Source: Tabrizicola thermarum
GTDB taxonomy: Bacteria; Pseudomonadota; Alphaproteobacteria; Rhodobacterales; Rhodobacteraceae
Direction: 5' to 3'
Assembly (NCBI RefSeq): GCF_003574395.1
Contig: NZ_QMJY01000013.1
Location: 310,001-374,000, forward strand
DNA length: 64,000 nt
Part shown: positions 1-8,292 of the stretch, piece after piece
Layout: every line of letters begins with the position of its first letter
Position numbering within the stretch: position 1 is the first letter of the stretch
Notes under the pieces: model-generated
What the model was told of the DNA's origin: nothing
The model's input: only the letters and a program-made list of their open reading frames with translations
Databases searched by the model: none
Position numbers and translations under genes: made by a program

Positions 1-115
1 CCGTCACTTCGGGGATGCGCGGGGCGTGCTCGCTGGCCATCCGCTCGCGGATCAGCAGGTTCACCGCCGCCATATCCTCGGCCAGAAGCGCGCTCAGCCT
101 GTCCTGCGGTGTCAT
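1..115 (-). CDS. ispB: Polyprenyl (octa/decaprenyl) diphosphate synthase, 5' end only
   Basis: Only the first 38 codons lie in the window; the gene continues to the left. The visible N-terminus (MTPQDRLSALLAED, then RERMASEHAPRIPEVT) matches the start of alphaproteobacterial long-chain polyprenyl diphosphate synthases, which extend farnesyl diphosphate with isopentenyl units to build the ubiquinone tail. The DDxxD catalytic motifs are outside the window, so activity cannot be judged. An in-frame ATG at 151 is an alternative start. I chose 115 because AGGGA sits just upstream and because it leaves room for a promoter between this gene and the divergent DUF2007 gene. Confidence 0.72.
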   Translation of the reverse strand, partial: MTPQDRLSALLAEDMAAVNLLIRERMASEHAPRIPEVT

Positions 116-196
116 CGTTCCCTGCACCGCGCCTTCGCCCGCCCCGTCCATGACCTTGCCGCCCTTGCCCCGCCCGTCCCGCGGTTGTAACCCGAA

Positions 197-424
197 GTGA
201 TGAAGGAACTTCTGCGCACGACCGACCCGACGGTGATCGCCTTTGCCACGGTCCTTCTTGAGGGCGAGGGTATAGCGGCGTTTCCGCTGGACGTCCACAT
301 GAGCGTCCTCGACGGAAGTCTGGGCATCTTGCCGCAGCGCCTGATGGTGGCGGACCGCGATCACTTCCGCGCCCGCGCGATCCTGCGCGACAACGACATT
401 CCGCTCGCCGCCGATGTTCGCTGA
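197..424 (+). CDS. DUF2007 domain protein
   Basis: A 75-residue protein with the small DUF2007 fold, sometimes labelled putative signal-transducing protein; no biochemical role is established. The pattern is an N-terminal helix with MKELLRTTDPTVIAFATVLL, a central region around PLDVHMSVLDGS, and a C-terminal helix with RDHFRARAILRDN. It starts with two adjacent ATG codons (197 and 200) and either could be used. Its last 11 bases overlap the start of the downstream methyltransferase, so the two are probably translationally coupled. This pairing next to a polyprenyl synthase gene is common in Rhodobacteraceae. Confidence 0.8.
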   Translation: MMKELLRTTDPTVIAFATVLLEGEGIAAFPLDVHMSVLDGSLGILPQRLMVADRDHFRARAILRDNDIPLAADVR

Positions 425-1172
425 CGCCGAACTGTCGGACGACAAGTTCCTCTGCGGCCGGTTGCGCCTCTTGCAGCCGCTGAAGGGCTACCGCGCCGCG
501 ACCGACCCCGTGCTTCTGGCCGCCGCCTGCCCCGCCGAGCCGGGACAAAGCGTGCTGGACCTTGGCTGCGGTGCTGGCGCGGCGGCACTGTGCCTGGGCC
601 TGCGCGTATCGGGCCTGGCCCTCGCCGGGCTGGAACTGCAACCCGCCTATGCCGATCTCGCCCGCCGCAATGCCCTTCGCAACGGCATCGCCGTCGAGGT
701 GCATGAGGGCGATCTGACCCGGATGCCCCCATCCCTGCGCCGAGACTTCGACCATGTCATCGCCAATCCGCCCTATTACCCCGCCCAGGGCAGCCCCTCG
801 CCCGTCGCCGCCCGCGCCCGCGCCATGCAGGTCGACACGCCGCTCTCCGCCTGGGTCGCCGCCGCAACCCGCCGCCTGCGCCCGGGAGGCTGGCTGACGC
901 TCATCTGCGGCGCGGACGGCTTGCCCGAGGTCCTCGGCGCCCTGGCCCCCAAGATGGGCTCGGCCGCCGTTCTGCCGCTGGCCCCGCGCGACGGTCGGCC
1001 CGCGCTGCGCGTCCTTCTCCGCGCCCGCAAGGGAGGCCGCGCCCCCTTCCGCCTGCTCGCCCCCTTCGTCATCCACCAGGGCGCGGCGCATGACGGCGAC
1101 CGCGAAAGCTACACGCCCGCCGCCAATGCCGTCTTGCGGGATGGTGCCGACCTTCTGGACCAGTTCGGCTGA
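414..1172 (+). CDS. SAM-dependent methyltransferase, TrmN6/YfiC-like
   Basis: A class I SAM-dependent methyltransferase of 252 residues. The SAM-binding motif I is LDLGCGAG at residues 49-56. The catalytic NPPYYP motif at 118-123 is the N-x-P-P-Y/F signature of enzymes that methylate exocyclic amino groups of adenine or glutamine. Length and motif spacing fit the tRNA1(Val) adenine-37 N6-methyltransferase family. The substrate is inferred from family resemblance only. The start overlaps the end of the DUF2007 gene by 11 bases, and the start context MFADAELSDDKFLCGRL is typical of the family. Confidence 0.82.
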   Translation: MFADAELSDDKFLCGRLRLLQPLKGYRAATDPVLLAAACPAEPGQSVLDLGCGAGAAALCLGLRVSGLALAGLELQPAYADLARRNALRNGIAVEVHEGDLTRMPPSLRRDFDHVIANPPYYPAQGSPSPVAARARAMQVDTPLSAWVAAATRRLRPGGWLTLICGADGLPEVLGALAPKMGSAAVLPLAPRDGRPALRVLLRARKGGRAPFRLLAPFVIHQGAAHDGDRESYTPAANAVLRDGADLLDQFG

Positions 1173-1273
1173 ATTCGACGCATCATTCTGTCACATGCCC
1201 GTAACAAGGGATGACACGACTCGGGTTTCGTGCTGCACTTCCTGTCGTGGATAGCTTTGACAGGAGGACGACC

Positions 1274-1438
1274 ATGACGATCGCATCGCATCTGGTGGAA
1301 CTGCGCAGGAAGCACGAAACGCTCTCGGAAATGGTCGAAAAGGCTCAGCGCAGCCCCGCAACAGATGCCCTGAAGATCGCGGAACTCAAGAAGCAGAAGC
1401 TGCGCCTGAAAGAGGAAATCGAGCGGCTGAGCCACTAA
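1274..1438 (+). CDS. YdcH/DUF465 family small protein
   Basis: A 54-residue, highly charged helical protein beginning MTIASHLVELRRKHETL and ending LRLKEEIERLSH, matching the DUF465 (YdcH) family of short coiled-coil proteins of unknown function. I placed the start at 1274 because a strong AGGAGG lies 6 bases upstream; an open frame extends further back but lacks a good ribosome-binding site. It is convergent with the downstream exporter gene, and the two stop codons overlap by a few bases. Confidence 0.8.
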   Translation: MTIASHLVELRRKHETLSEMVEKAQRSPATDALKIAELKKQKLRLKEEIERLSH

Positions 1439-2295
1439 TCCCTTCCGGCGCTGGCCCTTGCGGCCAGCGTCGCACCTGCCGTAATCAGCACCGCCGCCAG
1501 GGCGATGCTCCAGTTTGGCCTGGCGAAACCAGAGACGACCAGGGCCAGCGTGGACAACAGCGGTGCCGCATAGCTCGCGACGCCCAGAAGCTGGATGTCG
1601 CCGCGCTTCATCCCGATGTCCCAGGTGAAGAAGGCCGCGCCGACCGGCCCGATCCCCAGCGCCAGCACGGCGGCCCAACCCAGGGTCCCGGACGGCCAGA
1701 CCGTCTCTTCCAGCGCCAGATGGATGACCGCCGACAGGATCGCCGTCGCCAGGCAGAACACCGTCACGCTTTCGGTCGGCACCTCGCCCAACCGCCGCGA
1801 CAGGACGGAATAGCCCGCCCAGGTCAGCGCGCAGAGGAAGGCCAGAACCAGCCCCAGGGTCGAACCTTCCGCATCCTCCCCACGCCCCAGCACGATCACC
1901 GCGGCCCCGGCAAAGGCGACCAGAGCGCCGATCACATGTCGGCTCCGCAACCGCTCGCCCGGCAGAAGGCCCGAGAGAAGCACGATGAACAGGGGCCAGA
2001 GATAGGCGATCAACCCGGTCTCGGCGGTGGGCGACAATCGGAACGCGGTGAAATACAGGAAGTGATAGCCGAAAAGACCCGCCGTCCCAAAGGCATAGAC
2101 CTTCCAGCTGACCGTCTTGAGCACGCCGAACCCGGAGCGCGCCGTCCAGAAAAGGCCGATCACCCCGCCGATCCCGAAGCAGATCGCGTTCAGCAGCAAG
2201 GGCGGCACGGGATCGCTGCCGATGGTCAACAGCGCCAGCAGAGACCACATCAGGACGGCCGTGAAACCGATCAGCGTTGCGCGCGTGCGGCTCAT
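1435..2295 (-). CDS. EamA/DMT family transporter, YddG-like
   Basis: A 286-residue membrane protein with about ten predicted transmembrane helices in two EamA repeats. The first repeat starts TLIGFTAVLMWSLLALLTI; the second starts around GLVLAFLCALTWAGYSVLS. The pattern LIAYLWPLFIVLLSG and the late segment WDIGMKRGDIQLLGVASY resemble YddG-type aromatic amino acid exporters, so export of aromatic or related amino acids is a reasonable inference. The start codon overlaps the stop of the upstream ATP-grasp gene (ATGA), indicating one transcript. Confidence 0.82.
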   Translation of the reverse strand: MSRTRATLIGFTAVLMWSLLALLTIGSDPVPPLLLNAICFGIGGVIGLFWTARSGFGVLKTVSWKVYAFGTAGLFGYHFLYFTAFRLSPTAETGLIAYLWPLFIVLLSGLLPGERLRSRHVIGALVAFAGAAVIVLGRGEDAEGSTLGLVLAFLCALTWAGYSVLSRRLGEVPTESVTVFCLATAILSAVIHLALEETVWPSGTLGWAAVLALGIGPVGAAFFTWDIGMKRGDIQLLGVASYAAPLLSTLALVVSGFARPNWSIALAAVLITAGATLAARASAGRD

Positions 2296-3458
2296 GTCCC
2301 CCCCTTGCAGCGCTTGCGCAGCAGCTGCCGTGCCGCATCCAGCCTTGTCCTGTGCTCGGGGTGCAGGAACCCGCGCCGATAGGCCCGCTGATAGGACATG
2401 TGCAAGGGGTTCGAGTTCACCTCGCCGATCACCGGACCCCGCCGGGTGATCGCTATGTCCCAGCCGATCAGGGCATGGCCCGGGAACAGACGGTGCGCCG
2501 AACGGCAAAGCTCGACGATCTCGGGCCAATGCGGCAAGCGATAGCCCACCAGCGGCAGGTCGGGATTGACCAGGCTGTGCGTGAGCGCGCGTCCGCTGAA
2601 CAGATCGCCCATCTGCGCCGCCGTCACCGTTCCCTCGCCGTCCAGCGCGCAGCCGACATTCGGCTTGCCGAAGATCGCCGCATCCACCCAGGTCCCCGGC
2701 GCGGGATGCCGCCAGACCGCGTACAAGACCTGCGGCCCCTCTGCCTCCCAAAGCGTCACCACCCGCACTGTCCCGATCCCCGGTCCGATCAGCGCCTCGA
2801 TCTCGGGGGGCTGGCGCAACTGCTCCTGGATCAGCCAGCCGCGCGGGTAAAGCCGCGCCACCTCGCGCGCCAGGGCCGCAGTCTCCACCACCTTCGCACC
2901 GATATGCACCCGGCCCGGCCCCGCCGCCGCCAGCGGCACCGAGCCCAGCGACATCGACCCGTTGACCGGCTTGGCGAAGGCGGGCAAGTGCCCCGGCTCT
3001 CCCAGCCAGCCCGCCAGTTCTTCGGCCGAACACGATGTTGGGGTCGGGCCGAACATCCTGGCCGCAGCATAGACCGCCTTCACCTCGGGCACCGGATATC
3101 CGTTGGCCTGCAAGACCAGTCCCGCCAGATACTTGTCGGCCATCAGCTGGGTCTGGTCATCCACGCCCTTCGCGATCAGCGACAGGTTCACCCGACGGTT
3201 GGACGTCGCGCCCACAAAGGCCGACCGCGCGGCCCTGTCGCCCGTCCATGCGCCCTGCACAAAGTATTCGTCCGGGCGCAGCCGTTGCTGGCCCAGCATG
3301 CGACCGATCATGTCCATGCCGATCCGCATCGGCGACCAGCCGGTCTCGCGGGCGGCGCGGGTCAACGCCCCGGCAAGGTCAAACCGCGGGCTCGGTCGCC
3401 GGTTGATCAGAATCGTCGTGGTGTCGGCCAAATTGGATCCTGCAAGCCGGGGACGCAA
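2292..3458 (-). CDS. Sugar-transfer-associated ATP-grasp protein
   Basis: A protein of up to 388 residues with an ATP-grasp fold of the ATPgrasp_ST type, associated with polysaccharide or capsule clusters. Supporting segments are FAKPVNGSMSLGS (ATP-binding lysine region), GWLIQEQLRQPPEIEAL, IGTVRVVTLWE, and the metal-binding end GWDIAITRRGPVIGEVNSNP, where the E and N match ATP-grasp magnesium ligands. Substrate unknown. No ATG lies near the N-terminus: the frame opens at a TTG (3458), and a second TTG at 3431 has GGATC just upstream and may be the real start. It overlaps the YddG-like gene by ATGA, so the two are coupled. Confidence 0.75.
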   Translation of the reverse strand: MRPRLAGSNLADTTTILINRRPSPRFDLAGALTRAARETGWSPMRIGMDMIGRMLGQQRLRPDEYFVQGAWTGDRAARSAFVGATSNRRVNLSLIAKGVDDQTQLMADKYLAGLVLQANGYPVPEVKAVYAAARMFGPTPTSCSAEELAGWLGEPGHLPAFAKPVNGSMSLGSVPLAAAGPGRVHIGAKVVETAALAREVARLYPRGWLIQEQLRQPPEIEALIGPGIGTVRVVTLWEAEGPQVLYAVWRHPAPGTWVDAAIFGKPNVGCALDGEGTVTAAQMGDLFSGRALTHSLVNPDLPLVGYRLPHWPEIVELCRSAHRLFPGHALIGWDIAITRRGPVIGEVNSNPLHMSYQRAYRRGFLHPEHRTRLDAARQLLRKRCKGGT

Positions 3459-3498
3459 GCCGCAGTGCTAGCGGTGGCCAGGCGCCCCTGGCAAGGGG

Positions 3499-4224
3499 TC
3501 AGACGAAAAACTGCCCGCCGTTCGCGCTGATGGTGGACCCGGTGATGAACCCCGCTTCGTCTGCGGCAAGGAACACCACGATCCGCGCGATCTCTTCCGG
3601 TTCGCCCAGGCGGCCGACCGGGATCTGCGGGATGATGCGTTCGTTCAGGACCTTCTCGTCGATGGCGCGCACCATTTCCGTGCCGATATAGCCCGGGCAG
3701 ATCGCGTTGACGGTGATCCCGGCCCGCGCGCCTTCCTGCGCCAGCGCCTTCGTGAACCCCAGGTCCCCGGCCTTGGCCGCCGAATAGTTGGCCTGCCCGG
3801 CCTGGCCCTTCTGTCCGTTGATCGAGCTGATGTTGATGACGCGCCCGAACTTGCGGTCGCGCATCCCCGACCACAGGGGATGGGTCATGTTGAACAGGCC
3901 CGTGAGGTTGGTGTCGATCACCTCTTTCCACTGCTGCGGCGTCATCTTGTGGAACATCGCGTCCCGGGTGATGCCGGCGTTGTTCACCAGCACCTCGACC
4001 GGGCCCAGATCGGCCTCGACCTTGGCGATCCCCGCCGCGCAGGCGTCATAATCCGCGACCGACCACTTGTAGGTCGGGATGCCGGTCTCCCTGGTGAAGG
4101 CCGCCGCCGCCTCGTCGTTGCCGGCATAGTTCGCCGCAACCCTGTAGCCCGCCGCCTTCAACGCGACCGAGATCGCTGCGCCAATCCCCCGCGACCCGCC
4201 CGTGACCAATGCAACCCGTGCCAT
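3499..4224 (-). CDS. phaB: Acetoacetyl-CoA reductase
   Basis: A 241-residue short-chain dehydrogenase that reduces acetoacetyl-CoA to (R)-3-hydroxybutyryl-CoA with NADPH in polyhydroxybutyrate synthesis. The cofactor motif TGGSRGIG is at residues 8-15 and NNAGIT at 81-86. The catalytic triad is Ser134, Tyr147 and Lys151 (YSAAK). The segment INGQKGQAGQANY is characteristic of PhaB. I chose the start at 4224 because GGAGG lies just upstream; an in-frame ATG six codons earlier has no ribosome-binding site. It follows phaA on the same strand after a 108-base gap that contains a strong hairpin. Confidence 0.95.
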   Translation of the reverse strand: MARVALVTGGSRGIGAAISVALKAAGYRVAANYAGNDEAAAAFTRETGIPTYKWSVADYDACAAGIAKVEADLGPVEVLVNNAGITRDAMFHKMTPQQWKEVIDTNLTGLFNMTHPLWSGMRDRKFGRVINISSINGQKGQAGQANYSAAKAGDLGFTKALAQEGARAGITVNAICPGYIGTEMVRAIDEKVLNERIIPQIPVGRLGEPEEIARIVVFLAADEAGFITGSTISANGGQFFV

Positions 4225-4282
4225 TTTGCCTCCTCCCGGCATACTGTTGTATTCCTTGAAATCCTGTTACCGAAACGAAAGA

Positions 4283-4307
4283 GGGCGCGCAAGATTATTG
4301 CGCGCCC
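4283..4307 (-). promoter_or_regulatory. Intergenic hairpin between phaA and phaB
   Basis: A perfect 10-bp stem (GGGCGCGCAA / TTGCGCGCCC) with a five-base loop lies in the phaA-phaB gap. On the minus-strand transcript it is followed by a T-rich stretch (TCTTTCGTTT) rather than a full T-run. It could be a partial terminator or an mRNA-stability hairpin that sets the phaA to phaB ratio. Seen directly; role inferred. Confidence 0.6.
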
Positions 4308-4332
4308 GATCCGGCTCTTCGAGTGAAAAGGC

Positions 4333-5508
4333 TCAGGCGCGTTCCAGACACATGGCGACACCCATGCCGCCGCCGATGCACAGCGTGGCCAGACCCTTGT
4401 TCGCGCCGCGACGGCCCATCTCGAACAGCAGCGTGTTCAGGATGCGCGCTCCGCTCGCGCCGATCGGGTGGCCGATGGCAATCGCGCCGCCGTTCACGTT
4501 CACGATCGCCGGGTCCCAGCCCATGTCCTTGTTCACCGCGCAGGCCTGCGCCGCGAAGGCCTCGTTCGCCTCGACCAGATCCAGGTCGCCGACCTTCCAG
4601 CCCGCCTTGGCCAGAGCCTTGCGGCTGGCATGGATCGGGCCGACGCCCATGATCGACGGGTCCAGACCCGCCGTCGCATAAGACGCGATCCGCGCCAGCG
4701 GGGTCAGGCCGCGCCTGGACGCCTCTTCCGCCGTCATCAGCACCACCGCCGCCGCGCCGTCGTTCAGACCGCTGGCATTCGCCGCCGTGACCGAGCCGTC
4801 CTTCACGAAGGCGGGTTTCAGCTTCTGCATCGCCTCGATGGTCGCGCCGTGGCGAATGTATTCGTCCTGGTCCACCACGATGTCGCCCTTGCGGGTCTTC
4901 ACGGTGAAGGGCACGATCTCGTCCTTGAACTTGCCCGCCTTCTGCGCCGCCTCGGCCTTCAGCTGGCTGGCCAGGGCGAATTCGTCCTGCATGTCGCGGC
5001 TGATCTGCCACTGGTTGGCGACGTTCTCTGCCGTCTGGCCCATGTGATAGCCGTTGAAGGCGTCCCAGAGCCCGTCCTTGATCATCGAGTCGATGAAGTT
5101 CAGGTCGCCCATCTTCTGCCCGGCGCGCAGATGCGCGACATGGGGGGCCAGCGACATCGATTCCTGTCCGCCCGCGACGACGATCTTCGCGTCGCCCAGC
5201 TGCACATGCTGCGCGCCCAGCGCCACCGCCCGCAGCCCCGAACCGCAGACCTGGTTCAGCGACCAGGCGCTGGACTCCTTGGGAAGACCGGCCTTGATAT
5301 GCGCCTGCCGTGCCGGGTTCTGGCCCTGGCCGGCGGTCAGCACCTGGCCCAGGATGGTCTCCTCGACTTCGGCCTTGTCGATCCCGGCTCGCGCCACCAC
5401 CGCCTCGATCACGGCGGCCCCCAGGTCATGCGCCGGGGTATTGGCGAAAGAGCCGTTGAAGCTGCCCACAGCGGTGCGGCCCGCCGACACGATTACGACA
5501 TTGGTCAT
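4333..5508 (-). CDS. phaA: Acetyl-CoA acetyltransferase (beta-ketothiolase)
   Basis: A 391-residue thiolase that condenses two acetyl-CoA to acetoacetyl-CoA, the first step of polyhydroxybutyrate synthesis. The acyl-enzyme cysteine is Cys88 in NQVCGSG. The other catalytic residues are His347 in GHPIGASG and Cys377 in the C-terminal CIGGGMG motif. Length is normal. The start at 5508 has GAGAGGAA upstream; an in-frame ATG six codons earlier lacks one. It is first in the phaA-phaB unit. The 254-base region upstream carries a TGC-rich element and two perfect hairpins. Confidence 0.96.
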   Translation of the reverse strand: MTNVVIVSAGRTAVGSFNGSFANTPAHDLGAAVIEAVVARAGIDKAEVEETILGQVLTAGQGQNPARQAHIKAGLPKESSAWSLNQVCGSGLRAVALGAQHVQLGDAKIVVAGGQESMSLAPHVAHLRAGQKMGDLNFIDSMIKDGLWDAFNGYHMGQTAENVANQWQISRDMQDEFALASQLKAEAAQKAGKFKDEIVPFTVKTRKGDIVVDQDEYIRHGATIEAMQKLKPAFVKDGSVTAANASGLNDGAAAVVLMTAEEASRRGLTPLARIASYATAGLDPSIMGVGPIHASRKALAKAGWKVGDLDLVEANEAFAAQACAVNKDMGWDPAIVNVNGGAIAIGHPIGASGARILNTLLFEMGRRGANKGLATLCIGGGMGVAMCLERA

Positions 5509-5591
5509 CTGGTTCCTCTCCCACAAGCGCCCGAGGGGTGCGCCACGGCACGAGGGGCTTCGCGCCGCATCCCTTCATGCCCTAAGGGCAT

Positions 5592-5608
5592 CTTGCTGCA
5601 CTTGCAAG
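5592..5608 (-). promoter_or_regulatory. TGC-rich element upstream of phaA, possible PhaR site
   Basis: The sequence CTTGCTGCACTTGCAAG lies about 90 bases upstream of phaA. It resembles the TGC-rich, partly palindromic sites reported for the PHB regulator PhaR in Paracoccus and Rhodobacter. No PhaR gene is in the window. Two other palindromes sit in the same gap: ATGCCCTAAGGGCAT at 5577-5591, and a perfect 8-bp stem GTCTGCGG/CCGCAGAC at 5619-5642. The match is by eye only. Confidence 0.35.
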
Positions 5609-5762
5609 AAGGATGGTGGTCTGCGGGCAAGGTACCGCAGACCGCTCCGCATCTGCCGGTCGCGCCCGCTCTTTGCCGTCCTGCCGGGCCAGAGGACACG
5701 CCCTGCCGCCGGGATGGGTGCCGCAGGGTCCGGCTGCCCCCCAGTCCCGTCTTGCGCCAGCA

Positions 5763-6617
5763 TCAGCCGGCGAGATTCGGCCGCCCGTGGCGGAAGGCGC
5801 GAAAGTCCGGGGTGACAGTCGGGGCCCCGAACAGATAGCCCTGCAGGCACCCCACCCCGGCGTCGCGCAGCCAGTTCGCCTCACCCTCGGTTTCCACCGA
5901 TTCGGCCACCACATACATGCCCAGCTCCTGCGCCATGGCGATTGCGGCCCGCGCCGCCGACTTCGCCGTCGGGCTGCGGTCGACATCCTTCACCAGCACG
6001 CCGTCAATCTTGGCGATCTCGAAATCCAGCTCTTCCAGCAGGCGCAGCGATGTCATGCCTGCCCCGAAATCGTCCAGCGCAAAGACGATTCCCTTCTCGC
6101 GCATCTCGGACATGAAGGGTTTCAGCACATCGGGGACCTGCAACGCCGATTCCTCGTTGATCTCGAGGATCAGGTTGGAGCCCAGGCGCGGGCTGTCCTG
6201 CAAGGCGCGGTTCAGCAGGTCCATCCACGGCCGATAGCCGACCGACCGGGCCGACATGTTGATGGAAACCCGGATCTGCGGATTGCGCTGCATCGCCATC
6301 AGCCCCAGTTGCAGCGCCGCACAGTCGATGTCCCGGCCAAGTTGCCGCTGTTCCACTGCCGCCATGAAATCGCGGGCCGGGATGACCTGGTCGCGCAGGT
6401 TCAAGAGGCGGATGAACCCCTCGAAGAAGCCGATCAGCGACGTGTCCGCCGCATAGACCACCGGCTGGAAGGCCAGGCGCATCCGCCGATCCTTCAGCGC
6501 CGAGGCAACCATCGCCAGGGTATCGCGGTCCTGCTCCGAAATCGCCACGTTCAGCGGGCTGGACGTGGCGGGGTCCCGGTCGAATTTCGAAACCCTTGGT
6601 TCCTTGATGAAACTCAT
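5763..6617 (-). CDS. EAL-domain c-di-GMP phosphodiesterase-like protein
   Basis: A 284-residue stand-alone EAL-domain protein, predicted cytosolic, that would hydrolyse cyclic di-GMP. The usual EAL(V/I)R signature is changed to EGFIR. The other key acidic and polar positions are still recognisable: SINMSAR (Asn), LEINEES (Glu), ALDDFGAG (DD), AKIDG (Lys), AESVETEG (Glu) and CLQGYLFG (Gln). Catalysis is therefore possible but not assured. No sensory or GGDEF domain is present; about 45 N-terminal residues precede the domain. I chose the start at 6617 (MSFIKEP), since the open frame further upstream reads as non-coding. It is divergent from tag. Confidence 0.82.
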   Translation of the reverse strand: MSFIKEPRVSKFDRDPATSSPLNVAISEQDRDTLAMVASALKDRRMRLAFQPVVYAADTSLIGFFEGFIRLLNLRDQVIPARDFMAAVEQRQLGRDIDCAALQLGLMAMQRNPQIRVSINMSARSVGYRPWMDLLNRALQDSPRLGSNLILEINEESALQVPDVLKPFMSEMREKGIVFALDDFGAGMTSLRLLEELDFEIAKIDGVLVKDVDRSPTAKSAARAAIAMAQELGMYVVAESVETEGEANWLRDAGVGCLQGYLFGAPTVTPDFRAFRHGRPNLAG

Positions 6618-6732
6618 GCACACCCCCGGCCGGTCAGTTCCTTGTCGACAGCCTAGTCCGGCCCGGGTAAACGGAACGTCAATATTCGCATTTTGTTCCA
6701 ATTCGCCCTGCCCGAAATCCGAAGGTCTGCGT

Positions 6733-7290
6733 ATGGAAAATACGGAAAATTCGAACCGTTGCCCCTGGTGCGGGACCGATCCGCTGTATCAGGCCTACCA
6801 CGACCGCGAATGGGGTCGGCCCGAGCAGGATCCGAAACGCCTGTTCGAGCTTCTGATCCTCGAATCCTTCCAGGCCGGGTTGTCCTGGATCACCATCCTG
6901 CGCAAGCGGGACGGCTTCCGCGCCGCCTTCCGGGGCTTCGATCCCGGCGTCCTCGCCACCTGGGGACAGCCCGAGGTCGCCCGCCTGATGCAGGACCCGG
7001 GCATCGTCCGCCACCGCGGCAAGATCGAGGGCACGATCCGCGGCGCGCAGGCCTTCCTGCGGATCGAGGCGCGCGAGGGCTTCTCTCCGTTCCTGTGGTC
7101 CTTCGCCCCGCCGCCGGGGCCCAGACCTGCAACCCTTTCCCAGGTCCCGGCCCAGACGCCCGAGTCGCGGGCCATGTCCAGGGCCCTGAAGCGCGAAGGC
7201 TTCACCTTCGTCGGCCCGACCATCACCTATGCCTTCATGCAGGCCGCAGGTCTGGTCAACGACCACATCGCCGCCTGCGACTGGGGCTGA
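6733..7290 (+). CDS. tag: DNA-3-methyladenine glycosylase I
   Basis: A 185-residue glycosylase that removes 3-methyladenine from alkylated DNA. The zinc-binding signature is intact: Cys10 and His23 in the N-terminal NRCPWCGTDPLYQAYHDREW region, and His178 and Cys182 in the C-terminal DHIAACDW. Both spacings (13 and 4) equal those of E. coli Tag. Other family segments are LLILESFQAGLSW and RHRGKIEG. I placed the start at 6733 (MENTENS) because homology begins directly after it and GAAGG is upstream. Confidence 0.93.
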   Translation: MENTENSNRCPWCGTDPLYQAYHDREWGRPEQDPKRLFELLILESFQAGLSWITILRKRDGFRAAFRGFDPGVLATWGQPEVARLMQDPGIVRHRGKIEGTIRGAQAFLRIEAREGFSPFLWSFAPPPGPRPATLSQVPAQTPESRAMSRALKREGFTFVGPTITYAFMQAAGLVNDHIAACDWG

Positions 7291-7362
7291 TCCTGGGGCT
7301 GACCCCTTGGCCTTTCGCGCCGCAACCGCCATATAAGGCCAAACATCCTTTCGGAGGTCCGA

Positions 7363-8265
7363 ATGCTGGGTATGGGCGAAAAACCGCAAGCCGACGCTAC
7401 TCTCGTCAAGGACGGAACCGAGGCCACCTTCATGGCCGACGTGATCGAGGCCAGCCGCGAGGTGCCGATCATCGTCGATTTCTGGGCCACCTGGTGCGGC
7501 CCGTGCAAGACCCTCGGGCCCATGCTCGAATCCGCCGTGACCGCCGCCAAGGGCAAGGTGCGCATGGTCAAGGTCGACGTCGACCAGAACCAGCGCATCG
7601 CTGCACAACTGCGCATCCAGTCGATCCCCACGGTCTATGCCTTCTGGCAGGGCCAGCCGGTCGACGGCTTTCAGGGCGCCGTGCCTGCATCGGAGCTCAA
7701 GGCCTTCATCGACCGCGTCGCGGCGCTGGCCGGGGACGGCGGCCTGGCCGAGGCGATCCAGGCGGCCGAGGACATGCTGGCCGAAGGTGCTGCCGTCGAT
7801 GCCGCCGAAACCTTCGCCGCGATCCTGGGCGAGGACCCGGAAAACGCCGCCGCCTATGGCGGGCTGATCCGGGCCCACCTTGCGCTGAACAACTTCGACC
7901 AGGCCGAGGGGCTGATCGCCGCGGCACCCGGCAAGCTGGCGAAGTCCAAGGAACTCGACGCCGCCCGCGCGCAGCTGGAACTGGCGAAACTGGCCGCGAA
8001 GGCCGGCCCCGTGGCCGAACTGCGCGCCGCCGTCGAGGCCGACCCGAACAACCATCAGGCCCGCTTCGATCTGGCCGCCGCGCTTCTGGCCGCCGGGAAT
8101 CCGAAAGAGGCGGTGGACGAGCTTCTCGAACTGTTCCGCCGCGACCGGGAATGGAACGGCGGGGCCGCCAAGACGCAGCTTTTCACCATCTTCGAGGCGC
8201 TCAAGCCGCAGGACCCCATCGTGCTGGCCGGCCGTCGCAAGCTGTCGTCGATGATATTTGCCTAA
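7363..8265 (+). CDS. Thioredoxin-domain protein with TPR-like C-terminus (YbbN-like)
   Basis: A 300-residue cytosolic protein. The N-terminal thioredoxin domain carries the redox motif WCGPC at residues 44-48, with the cis-proline in IQSIPTVYAF. The C-terminal half (about residues 125-300) is made of alpha-helical tetratricopeptide-like repeats, as in the YbbN/CnoX co-chaperone family, which protects oxidised proteins and passes them to chaperones. This member keeps both cysteines. A clear GGAGG precedes the start. The LON-domain and Trm112 genes follow closely on the same strand. Confidence 0.9.
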   Translation: MLGMGEKPQADATLVKDGTEATFMADVIEASREVPIIVDFWATWCGPCKTLGPMLESAVTAAKGKVRMVKVDVDQNQRIAAQLRIQSIPTVYAFWQGQPVDGFQGAVPASELKAFIDRVAALAGDGGLAEAIQAAEDMLAEGAAVDAAETFAAILGEDPENAAAYGGLIRAHLALNNFDQAEGLIAAAPGKLAKSKELDAARAQLELAKLAAKAGPVAELRAAVEADPNNHQARFDLAAALLAAGNPKEAVDELLELFRRDREWNGGAAKTQLFTIFEALKPQDPIVLAGRRKLSSMIFA

Positions 8266-8292
8266 GTCGGTTCCTGGGCTAGTTTGGGGATC

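Noticed and set aside
1435-3033. A long minus-strand frame that joins the YddG-like exporter to sequence inside the ATP-grasp gene
   Set aside because: The N-terminal part overlaps the ATP-grasp protein in another frame and has no similarity. The exporter starts at 2295 with an ATGA overlap.
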